Positions 48,610-58,914 of a stretch of 64,000 nt of DNA are shown here, piece by piece; the first letter of the stretch is position 1, and every line of letters begins with the position of its first letter. The notes under the pieces are model-generated. The model searched no databases, had not been told where the DNA came from, and saw nothing but the letters and a program-made list of their open reading frames with translations. A program made the position numbers and the translations under genes. Origin of the DNA: Ilyonectria destructans (taxonomy: Eukaryota > Ascomycota > Sordariomycetes > Hypocreales > Nectriaceae); the NCBI GenBank assembly GCA_020740775.1, contig JAHEWK010000002.1:3782001-3846000 (forward strand), in the 5' to 3' direction.

Positions 48610-49425
48610 ATGGCCTCCGAAGCCGTCTTCGTCCTCCCCGGCGACCAGATCGACCCGTCCTTCATCCCCTCCCACCCCAAGAAAGCTCTCCGCCTCGGGC
48701 CCGGCCTGCGCCATGTGCCGCCGAACGACATCCTGCCCACGGTCGCCGGCCAGCTCATCACCGACCGCCAAAAGAACCTCATTCGCGTCGAGAACGCTGG
48801 AGGACGGGTAAGCCCAGTCGCCCACTACATCTCGCCGAGATCGCACCGATTGAGAGAATCTGATTGACTGATGCCGAACATCCAGTATCAACCCCGAGCC
48901 GGCGAACTCGTCATTGGCACCGTCAACCGCTCCGCCGCCGAGGTCTACTACGTGAACCTCTCCGACTACACTACACCCGCCCTCCTCCCCCAGCTCTCCT
49001 TCGAGGGCGCCACCAAGAAGACCCGCCCGGTCCTGGCTTCCGGCGCCCTCGTATACGCTCGCGTCGCCCTCGCCAACAAGCACATGGATGCGGAGCTCGA
49101 GTGCGTGTCTTCCTCAACCGGCAAGTCAGAGGGCCTGGGCCCGCTTACCGGTGGTATGCTGTTCAACATCTCCCTCGGCATGGCGCGCCGCCTCATGATG
49201 CCCAAGAGCGTCCTGGAGGGCAAGGTCGTCGTGCTTGAGGAGCTGGGCACCGCCGGCTTGCAGTTTGAGACCGCCACCGGAAGGAATGGCAAGTTCTGGG
49301 TGGATAGCGAGAGCGTCAAGACAGTCATTGCTGTAGGGCGGGCGGTACAGGAAACAGATGAAAAGAGGTTAGACGTCGAGGCACAGAAGAAGTTCGTGAG
49401 GAAAGTCATCAAGGAACTGAGCTAG
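48610..49425 (+). CDS. RRP40: exosome complex subunit RRP40
   Basis: Two exons: 48610-48807 and 48886-49425, giving 245 aa; the 78-nt intron is GTAAGC...CCAG, phase 0. RRP40 is one of the three S1/KH cap proteins of the RNA exosome, which threads RNA to Rrp44/Rrp6 for 3'-5' decay and processing in nucleus and cytoplasm. The N-terminal beta domain reads VFVLPGDQIDPSF; the S1 domain reads PRAGELVIGTVNRSAAEVYY and ALVYARVALANKHMDAELEC; the KH domain follows with LGMARRLMM, GRNGKFWVDSESVKTVIAVG. Length is normal for the family. Confidence 0.93.
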
Positions 49426-50024
49426 ACGAGAGGGGAAAAAGAAGAAGAAAAAAGGACACATCAATGCGTGGGATCAAGGGAACATGGTGCCGGATTCGCA
49501 CGTTTTTGTTCTGCATTCATTGATCGCTCAGTTATACACGACCATACAAAGATACCCATATTTGAATACGCCGAGTTCATCTCAATAGACGAACTGTCTC
49601 CCAGGGTCCAAACGCCTGATAGTTCCTCCACGTCCGTTCGTGGACTTTTTTTACCCTGCTATTCCCGCCTTTGCCTTAGAGATATTGCTCGAAAGAGAGT
49701 GGAATGAATCGCTCCAAGGAAATGTTCAGAGTGATTCCAGTAACGGTTGTGGGCCCAGGACCACATGTCTTGTCCCAGGTATAGTGCGCTCTGTCCGGAG
49801 CAGTTCAAAACCTCCACCAAATAATTCTTAACAGTTATAATCCAACGCCAACTTCTCCATGCTCGCTCTTGATGCATATCGCTGTTCCCAGAGCTGTCTA
49901 GTTAAAACAATTCCCAATCACGGTTGAGTCATTGACAGTGTATCGTCCAAGTCTCGGAACCGTTGAAGGATACCAGGGTCCAACCCGGTGAAGATGTTGT
50001 TAATTCCTTCTCTTATGTTCTTCT
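49426..50024. other. convergent spacer between RRP40 and the zinc-finger gene
   Basis: 599 bases between opposing stop codons. It contains purine-rich sequence just after RRP40 and no recognisable gene or RNA; presumably two 3' untranslated regions. Confidence 0.45.
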
Positions 50025-51997
50025 TCATACGCCACCCATCTCCGAATCAGCCTCGACAGGTTCAGGGAGATATTTCTGATCCATGTTGTGAATCTTGGTC
50101 ATGTGGCGTTTCCAGTTGTCTTTGCGGGGGAACCCCTTGCCTCCTTGTCTGGAGTAGTCACATCCCTGGACGGCGCAGTGGAACTTCTTCTTCTTCTCGT
50201 GCCTGTCATTGATGTGTCGCTGAAGATGGGTCTTGGTTCCGAATCCCTTTCCACAGTTGGGGTACGTGCATTTGTGCTCCTTAGTGTGGTATCGCTGATG
50301 ATGCCTGGTGCATGTTAACATCCACGGTTTTGCAGCAATTACAAAGTCAAAACTTACTTCAGCTTATGGGGTTGATCGAAGACCTGGTTACAATTAGGCT
50401 CGTCACATGGATAGGTGCCAGCCTTCGGAGAAAGGTTGAGGTTGCCATTATTCGGGGATACACTGTGATGGTAGTCGGAGGAGTTGACTTCGGAGTTTGG
50501 AGAAGGGGTGTCGAGTTGCGTGGCGGGGGTGTTGAGAGTTGAAGGATTCGTGGATGCAGGGCCGGGAAGGGGAGTTGATGCGTCAGAGGGATAGCTGGAG
50601 TGTCTATCATGGTCTGGCGCGGGAGTCAGATGAATGTGCGTCGGGATATCCACCATGGAGACGTCTTGATCTTCTGCAGGATCCCGCTTAAAGGACATTT
50701 CTCGCTGAGTAGGAGTGGGAGATTGGATAATAGGGGTCGCCAGGGGAAAGTTCGGAGGTAGAGTAAGGGGTGAGGGAGAGTCAGTTGGTACTTCTGGCGG
50801 AGGTTGATCGGATGAGGGCAAAGCGCTAGGCGAAGAAGATGGGTTGTAAGTCATGTAAAGCTGATGCTCTGTACGATGCCACATCTCGGACTCTGTAGTG
50901 GCTGGCATAATGTCCATCGGGTTGACTGTTCCAGGAGCAGGGTTGGTGGGCGGGGAAGCAGAGGCTCTGAACTTGGCTTCAAACGGTGGTGAATCCGGAG
51001 GAGTCTGAACAGCACCCTCAGGCAAGTCTGAGGATTTGGCCGGTAGGTTGATGGGCGATCCAAGGGCGCGGTGAGGCGGAGGCAGCATATCACTTGCTGG
51101 AGGGTACATCTCCGTGGGCGACTCACTCGTCACTTCGGCCGTAGTGATGCGCTCGAGGGGGGGGCTGTCAGGTCCTAGGCGGGCGTCATGTCCAAGGGGG
51201 CCGCCACGGGAAGTGACGTCGAAACTGTCACCAAAAGTCGGAGATGTCGGCGAGTGCATGGAGTAATCTCGGGTACTCTTGCGGCTGAACATTTGCTTGA
51301 GATTGTATCGCAGAGAGCTTCCACGAGAGAGAGAGCGCTTGGGATCGGGCTGGGGTTGGGGCTGGGGCTCCTCCTCAATGACCATGCCGAAGGCCTCGGA
51401 TGGGACTGCTGGGCTGTAGTAATCGGCGCTGGTACCATTGAGAACTCCATTGTGAGCATCGCCTATCGATTGCGGCATGAATTCTTCTTCGAATCCGGTA
51501 AGAGCGGTTCCTTGGGATTCACTGCGGACAAGGGGCGCGGCTCGGGTTGTCGGAACGGCAGTGTCGATTTGAACGGAGCGAGTCTGATGGTCCTGGCTGC
51601 CGGAGCGGGCGACGCCATCGCCGGGAGTCCAGCCGTCCTTGACGGAACCTCTTCCTACATCACCTCGTGAAAGTTCCTCCCCGGGCTTAAATGAGTCCTG
51701 CGAGGACAATCGGCGTTGAGGACCATCAGTACCAGCGGAACCAGTCGAAACGGGGACCTCGCCAGTCTCGGCGTCGGGAGTACCAAGTTGCTTTCGTCGT
51801 TCTCGTCGGCGGCGGATGATTCGGCGGATGACGACGGGGTAGAGGCAGACGAGGACGAGCGCAACGGCCACGCAGACGCCGACGACGATGCCGGCAATGG
51901 CTCCATTGTCGAGATGGCGCTTGGCCAAGACTCCCCTCGGTGCAATGGCGGCCATGACGTCGCTCCTCCTCCAACTCAACCCTCGCAAAGATTCCAT
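50025..51997 (-). CDS. single-pass membrane protein with C-terminal C2H2 zinc fingers
   Basis: Two exons: 51997-50358 and 50304-50025, giving 639 aa; the 53-nt intron is GTAAGT...CCAG and splits the first finger. A hydrophobic segment at residues 33-57 (AIAGIVVGVCVAVALVLVCL...) is followed at once by RRIIRRRRERRKQ. By the positive-inside rule the short N-terminus is lumenal or outside and the long C-terminal part faces the cytosol. A 460-residue Ser/Pro/Thr-rich region follows. Three C2H2 fingers close the protein (about 528-622): YPCDEPNCNQVF...HHQRYH, HKCTYPNCGKGF...HINDRH and FHCAVQGCDYS...HMTKIH. The membrane segment and most of the protein share one uninterrupted exon, so a gene-model fusion is unlikely. 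This looks like a membrane-stored transcription factor needing proteolytic release; that is inference. Confidence 0.85.
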
Positions 51998-54881
51998 CGG
52001 GTCGATCGCACCAGGGCCGGAAAAGAAGCGCGCGTGCTCAGGCGAGACGGGCGTGGCCAGCAGCAGCAGTCCTGGAAGCAGCTGGTGGTCGCGGGCGAAT
52101 TGTCGGGACTTCGATCGTGTTGTAGGCTGAGCGGGGCGGTGGTCGCGGCGCGCTCGAACTTGGGAGGCCGCCGTCGACGGGAGACAGGCTCAGAGGCTCG
52201 TCGGGAAGGGGACGGGCCTGGTCGCTGGCGAGCGAGGGCGACGAAACGCGGGTTCGCTCGCAAATATCGGCCAAGGGGATAGAAGTAAACTCGGGGATAT
52301 CACTCAGGCTCTCATCGCATCATGGCGAAGGATGCGTGAGCTGAGAGCGAAGTGACCATGGGACGACGACTAAGAGAGAAACCCGGGGCTGTCGGGCTGA
52401 CAGTAGCGAAAGGCGACTGGGCGGCAGCGAGTGCGGTGGTGCGGGCCAATACGAGAACCCGGTGCAGCGCACTTGTGCTGTAGAAAGGTGGGTTTTGGGG
52501 GAGAGGTACCTGCTGTAGTGTGTACCCCCGTACCTATAGTTGCGTGGAGCCAGAGGCTGTAGGTACGGGCTCCGTACTCCATAGGTACCCAGCGCAGGTA
52601 ATTTAGGGCATCTGCCTACTGTTACTTCTCCGGGACAGGGCACGCACGTATACGTACGACGGCAGGGTCTGTTGCCTCATGCCCATGGTATGGCCCATCC
52701 AAATCCATGTTCCAGCCGGGCCAGTCCCCCAGCCAGTGCCCCCAGCCGATTCTTTAATTGCAACCGGCTTCAGCCTCAGCAGCGAAGGATCACAGCGGGC
52801 GAGATAGCACCGCGTGCACTACTAGCCAGCCCACCATCCGAAAGCGAGGGTACGTAAGGCCCGGAATTGTTCAACTGTCACTCGTCGTTTGATTGGACGC
52901 CAAAGTCTGCTGGCCCCGCTTGCCGAGCGGCGGGTAGCCGAAAGCCAGCAAGCCCGCACCGGTCTAAGCCACACTCTGCATAACTTGGGCGCCATGACCA
53001 GTTTCCCGTCCACATTTCCGCACGCCCACCTCCCATTTTGAGCAACCTCGCTCTAACGCCGAATCCATCAAAAGATCCCTGGCGGCTCGAGGGGGCTGGC
53101 TGGGGGCCAGAACAGGGCGACAACATGTGAAGAAACGTCGTGGGAACCGTGTTTCAGTGCAGGCAGAGCAAATAGCATGCGTCCCAGCCCTCGACTTTCT
53201 TGCTGTGGACCGCCTGGGCCAGTCCAGACTGGCCGGCTCGTACTATGCAACAACACGCACGTCGTATAGTTAAATGTTTGGTTGGTCTCGGTAAGGGGAA
53301 GCAGATCGCAAGCTTACGTCTTACAGCAATAGCTCCGCGGCACTGTTGGTGCTTCGCTTGATGCCACCTGAGACCAGGGCTGTCCACGCCGCTCCTTCGT
53401 GGCCGCCGACGAGACGTGCTACCCAGAGTCACAATGCCGCCAGATGAGTTGCTTGACGCCCAGCCTTTTGTTTCTCTACCGCAAAAAGCAATCACAATTT
53501 GGCGGTGGGGTGACGTACAGCCATCGTAGCACAGTTGAAAAGTCTCACCGATCTGCGGATACCAATACCAGCCCTCAAGTTGAAAAAGACGCGAATCCCT
53601 CGCTGTCGCCCGCTGCCAGCCGACCATTCAGAGAGAGGTGCCATGCCGCTTATCTGACATGGTACTGTCCCATCCATCATCATCCTGCCCACATCTTCGC
53701 ACCCTCATGCAGCTCTTGTCCCCGAAGCTGGGTTCCTCCATTCGCCAGCCCTATGAGAAGCTATCGGAAGCCAAGTCAAGTCAGCGTCGATATGCGGGGG
53801 GCCTTTGTGAATCGCTGGGGCTGAATTCCCCCCATACCGCATGTCGGTGTCATGTCGGTTGGGGTGTCGGTCGCATGCTAGCACAACGTTACGAGCTGGA
53901 TGCCATGATGCTCGTCGCTCTGAAGAGCCATGATGCTGCCAATTTCCCCAATGATGAAGGATGTAACGTATCTACTTACCAGGTATCCTGTGAAGAAGCA
54001 TCCCATGGTCTATTTCGTTCTTCCGGACATCAATCGCATCACCTCATAGGGCTGACATGGGACAGTCGCCACTGCAGCAATGGTGGAAGATCAGGATTTG
54101 CGGGAGGGCCTGGGCCCATCCCTCCCTCCACCAGCTTGACACATCTACCACCCAATCCGCGTTGCAGAGCGCCATGTCAGACTCTCTTGGTATCAGCATC
54201 TGCCAACTGCCGTTTCTCCTGCGTAAATCTCAGATATAGCTTTTTGCCACCATCGTCTTTTGTTCCGTCCCTTACTCCGTTCCCCGTACACCAGCTCGCT
54301 CTCAGACAGCTCTTCATAGGAGCCCTTCCTCGTCGCACATAAAGCTAGCGCCACTTTCTCCAACCTCGCAGCCACCAAAGTCCCTTTTTCAAACCTTAAC
54401 ATGGGCCTGTCGGGTTCCGCCTCGCTGATCAATTTCCCTGAGGACAAACCAGAGGCCGGAACAGAGGAAACACGGATCAAGTTCAGCTCTCCGCGAAACA
54501 ACTGCTGAGGTTGGAAAGAAAATAAATCGGTTAGTAATATTACTCTATAATATAATTAAATCAGGGTGCCGCTGCACGTTGATCTTCGAGCCGCTACATA
54601 GGACTGGAAATTTGCAGACAGAGGCAAAGATTGGTGCAATGCGTCTTGCGAGAGGCCTTGACTGATTGTCTCCTGCGGTCAAAGACCCATCCATATTCTC
54701 ATGAGGGCGGATGTGATGTGAGCGAGCTCTTGAACCTGGATCTGTCATCGCAATAGGTTGAAAGTTTGTGGTCATCCCAGGGTGCATTGCCTGCCATCGA
54801 GGTGGGCTTGAAAGCCGCGACATGGAAGTGGGATTCAAGGGGTCATGTCATGTCTACAGACTCTTGATTGCTAGCCTCTAG
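51998..54881. other. intergenic region upstream of the zinc-finger gene
   Basis: Leader and promoter DNA of the zinc-finger gene (to about 52650) followed by gene-poor sequence. GGTACC/TACGGAG-type elements lie at 52505-52590 and TACTCCGT at 54273-54280. No supported gene; the longest frames (for example 53638-54342) have no coding features. Confidence 0.4.
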
Positions 54882-55355
54882 GAAGAGGCCGTGTGCGACC
54901 AAGACCTTGGGAGTGTCCTCCCCACGGCCCTTTTTGGTGCCCAAGAGGCTCAAGAAGCTCAAGAAACCCATGAGCAGCCCGATGACTCTCAACGTCAGCC
55001 TTGTTCTTCTGTCCAACCACCAGCGCCCTCGTCTCTGCCAGTAGCCATCCACTCTTCTCGGCCACGGCGCCAAGCTTCTATTCGCCAAATTAAATCCCAT
55101 GTTCAGCAGAGCGTTCTAGGGCCCTCAGTTAGAACTGTACTCCAACATGCAGAAATGGAGATCGAGAGAGAACCGATCATGGCTCGATCTAGGTCTCGGG
55201 CAGTTGTTCGGACGGCAACGAAACGACTGGCGGAAGCACTCTCCTCTTCATCCGAGCCCGAGCCCGAGTCTGAGCCTGAGCCTGAATCTAACCCCGAGCT
55301 CGAGCCTCGGCTCAAGCGACATTATTTCACCAATGAGCAAGACGAGTTTCTGTGA
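54882..55355 (+). CDS. possible hypothetical protein fragment, acidic C-terminus
   Basis: An open frame follows a CTCTAG acceptor-like site and runs to a stop at 55353-55355, with no ATG near its 5' end, so it could be a last exon or a relic. It encodes Glu/Ala/Gln-rich text (AQEAQEAQETHEQP), a basic segment (SSRPRRQASIRQIKSHVQQ, MARSRSRAVVRTATKR) and an EPEPESEPEPES run near the C-terminus. The pattern of basic patches and acidic repeats is sometimes seen at the ends of transposase-derived proteins, but no catalytic motif is present. I do not recognise it; it may also be a chance frame. Confidence 0.22.
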   Translation, partial: EEAVCDQDLGSVLPTALFGAQEAQEAQETHEQPDDSQRQPCSSVQPPAPSSLPVAIHSSRPRRQASIRQIKSHVQQSVLGPSVRTVLQHAEMEIEREPIMARSRSRAVVRTATKRLAEALSSSSEPEPESEPEPESNPELEPRLKRHYFTNEQDEFL

Positions 55356-55667
55356 TCTGCTGCAGAGGTGAAGTGTCCGTGTGGGATGGTAGTTGGACGA
55401 AGGAGGGCAGTAAGTAGAGTTCAACAGATAATGGCATTTTAAGTGTCATTTCGAGAATCGACTCCTATGGGGGGAGAAGACGGTTAAGTTGACTATGAGA
55501 AGCCTTCAGAGTCTGTAAAAAAACAAAATGACTGGGGCACGCCCCGGTACGTGTTCCTAGCTTATATGGCGCGTCGAACCTATGCCGGCATGCCTTCCCT
55601 CATGCCTTCCCCGATGCGTGGAACCAAGTTGCCGGCCGTGGGCATGCGAAGCCCATCTACATGCTGG

Positions 55668-57836
55668 CTAGGCCTTGGTGAGGGGCTGGCCATCCTTGAT
55701 CTTCTGTTCGCCATACTTCTTGAGGCGGATGGCCTGGATGGCAATGAAGCCCGTAGTATCCATGGGAGAGAACCCTTCGAGGGAGTCCATGGAAGCATCC
55801 TGCTCGGAGTACAGGTTGGAAGCATTGCTGGATCGGCCGAGAACATAGGTGTTACCCTTGTAAGCAGACAGCCTGACGATACCAGTAACATTGTGCTGGC
55901 AGAAGACGACAGAGTTCTCAATCTGGTAATTCGTTAGCTCACCGACTCTAGATTGAAGTTGATATACATACAAACTCGCGCTCGGGGCTAAAGTACATTC
56001 CATTGTACAAGAGCCGAGACCAGGTCAGGCTAACAAACTGATCTCTGAGTTCACGGACGCGGCCATCCATGACCAAACCCTCAAGGGACAGATGGGCCAG
56101 ACGGGCGACTATACACAGTCAGTATTGATTACATGCCCAGGTTTTCGGGTACTCGGGGGTCGACATACTGGTCAATCCTGGGGTGCTATAATGTGGAAGT
56201 CGGCGTCAGCTACCACGGTCACGCAATAAAGGAAAGCAAGTTTCAAGTTCAAGACATCACATACTCATAGCAGCCTATGATCCAGAGTTAGTAAGTGATG
56301 CCTGACAGTTCAAGTGATGAAATTACCTCGGCTCTTAAGACCAATAAAACCTTGGCACACGTTGTTAGCAAATGGTGTAGTATAGAGCCTACAAGGTGCT
56401 TACGGTTCTCAACAATGTCAGCTCGTCCAACGCCATTTTCATAGCCAATCTAGACGCTAGTTAGGTGACCATTCCATGCCGACTGCTATTGTTCGCGATG
56501 AAACTCGCCTGGTTGAGTAGCTTGAAGGCCTCGACGGAATCCGTCACCTCCTTATCGCCGAGAACGACCTTGGAGATGAGACTGAGTTATCGTTAGTAGG
56601 ATTCTCTAAATTAATAAGACGATGCAACATACCCCTTCTCGAAATGGACGGAAAACTCAGTGGACTGGTCGGGAGCCTCCTTGGGGTCCCTAGGTGGTGT
56701 CAGTTTAAAAGACTGCTAAACATCGAAGCAGAAAATTACTTTGTCCTGGTCCAAAGATTCGCAGGTGGTGTGACATCGGGATCCTCCTTTCAAGGTGTTA
56801 GCAAGTGTAGATTATTAGGGTGAAAAGGATGCTAGCCAACTCACAAGAATACCAGCCTCGTAAGAGCAGTGCACAAGGTTGTCATCCATCGACCACGGAG
56901 AACGCGGGGTCGATGAAACGGGGATGTTGTTCTCAGCGGCATACGCGAGAAGGTCATTGCGACCTCTTAAGAGCGGGAGTCAGTCCAACACAAATTCAGC
57001 GGAAATAAGCAGGGGCGTACTGACTGGAACTGCTTAATGAACTCGGGAATTCTCCAAGGGGCCAAAATTTGAATGGAGGGGTTCAGCGCGGTGAAGGCAA
57101 GCTAGGGGGAGTTAGCCTAGTTGGAGATGCATAAAAACATGGATTGTGACCAACCTCGAATCGAACCTGGCTAAGCTGGCTGTTAGTTGGGGAATTCATC
57201 AACTTTTCAATATGGAGTGCTCACTCGTTCTGCGAGAAAGTTAGCAGTGAATTCGAGGCTAGGAGGGGAGAGACATACGCCTTTGCCCGTTGCGCCGTGG
57301 GACAAGTAAGTGCAGTTGTGCTTCTCGGCAACTCGAACCATGCTTCGGGCAATAACAGGACGAGCCAATGCCGTGCCAAGCAAATACTGATCCTCAAAGA
57401 TGGCGTTGCACATGATGGCACGGCTGACAACCTCGTCAACAAGCTCACGCTGGAGGTTCTCGCAGATGAAAGACTCGGCACCCAGCTGGAGAAGAGAGTG
57501 AGTAAATATCCATTGGCAAGAGAGAGTGGTGTTGAAGTCTGACCTTCAGGGCCTTGGCCTCAACGGCGGCGAAGTCCTCCTCCTGGCCGACATCTCCAAG
57601 GTAGCACACAACTTGGTAGCCTTGTCGAATAAGCCAGACCAAGATCTATCGAGACGGACAAGGTCAGCATGCAAAACGGGGAAGCCCAAAGTGGAATTGA
57701 GTGGTGAGGCTAACGGTGGAGGTGTCAAGGCCACCAGAGTAGGCGCTAGAGGAAAGGTCATGTCAGTGAACATTCTCGATAGAGAGAAATTGAGAGATCA
57801 GGGAAGCACTGACAGACAGACGCGGCCCTTTGTCAT
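55668..57836 (-). CDS. ARG1: argininosuccinate synthase, 17 exons with micro-exons
   Basis: Condenses citrulline and aspartate with ATP to argininosuccinate, the seventh step of arginine synthesis, in the cytosol. Exons on minus: 57836-57814, 57745-57715, 57645-57544, 57485-57279, 57229-57225 (5 nt), 57170-57155 (16 nt), 57101-57025, 56965-56845, 56786-56740, 56689-56633, 56581-56509, 56449-56404, 56350-56327, 56274-56265 (10 nt), 56185-56169 (17 nt), 56108-55972 and 55922-55668. They join in frame to 415 aa, the normal length. Seen: the ATP-binding AYSGGLDTS, the signature GATGKGNDQVRFE (split over three exons), [40 protein letters not shown] and [17 protein letters not shown]. The intron at 56508-56450 begins GC (CAG then GCGAGT) and is a GC-AG intron; the others are GT-AG. 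The spliced protein leaves little doubt about the exon set. Confidence 0.92.
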
Positions 57837-58914
57837 GATTGCAGGGGTCAATTGATACGGACGTGTTCGCGCGGTGTGTGTGTTGGTGATGTGGTTGAGT
57901 GAAGTCACCCCAACGAATGGAAACTTCCCCAACTCAGGCGGGTACGTACCTTGATAGGCGTGATAGGTGGTAAGGTATTTTTATTGAGTAGTGCCACACA
58001 ACTCGATTGCTATTCGCACACATGTAGGGCCTTGCCCGAAGGTTTTCGTGCACACATCACATAATTAATATGACATTGTTTCCTGTCGAACAGCTGCGAC
58101 AAGTCTTCACTTGCCTTTGTGATTCATGAACCAGTGCGGGGCGCAATGAGGAACTTCTTTCTTGCAGAATCTCCCGAAACCTCAATTTTGACCTTCTTTA
58201 TATCTTTGTAATAACTAGTAGCCGCGGGCGGAGATTCAGGCCTTTGGCGGATGTCTGGTGCAGCGAACCCCGCTTCAGACGTCATCATCGATCATTGTCC
58301 CCTGGCAAAAGAGCCAGAACGACAAGGGCAATGGACTCGGAGTAACAAGAACGTTGATGAAACATCTCGCGGCATCGCCTGCAGGTTGCAGCGTTCGGCC
58401 TCGTCCATTTTGTTTCCCCTGCTGCACTAAAGAAATGCTTATCTCGCGCAAGATCTGTCATCCTGGTCAGGTCAAGACACCATCGTCCTTAGAGTCAGGG
58501 TCTCATGCAGCCGCCTCCTCTTCGCTCTGCCGGCTTGTCCCCTATTGTACTGCACTTTAGCCACGAACAGCAGAGCCCAGTGGACGCCTCCCCGCCCGCA
58601 CCTAAATTAAATTTGGGTAACTGCCGGCTGGGCCATTTTACACCACTGTACACCACCAACCTTGCTCCAACTTCTTCTCTAAACTTCACTAGCACAAAGT
58701 CAAGATTCAAGACAACGGCGACACTGATTCTGTTGGCCAAACTACTGTATCTCTACCGGGACCTGAAATACATGACTTCCACTTGTTCTCCTAACTTCAT
58801 TCCCAATCTCTCCACCTGACTATCTTGTCCAAACCAAAACCTTTCAGCGGTACAGCCTGCTCAACCCTTGACAAGTCATTTGCTTGTACAAAGCCCTTTG
58901 ACTGGTGCCTGATC
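57837..58914. other. ARG1 promoter and helicase 3' spacer
   Basis: 1.08 kb. A one-mismatch match (TGAGTGA, 57896-57902) to the amino-acid-control element TGASTCA bound by Gcn4/CPC1 lies about 60 bases upstream of the ARG1 start; it is weak. The rest shows no gene. Confidence 0.35.

Noticed and set aside
48175..49083. 302-codon minus-strand frame across the SSZ1-RRP40 promoter
   Set aside because: Antisense to RRP40 and out of frame with SSZ1; no protein family.
53638..54342. 234-codon plus-strand open frame
   Set aside because: Ser/His/Cys-rich random-like text in the gene-poor region upstream of the zinc-finger gene; no motif.
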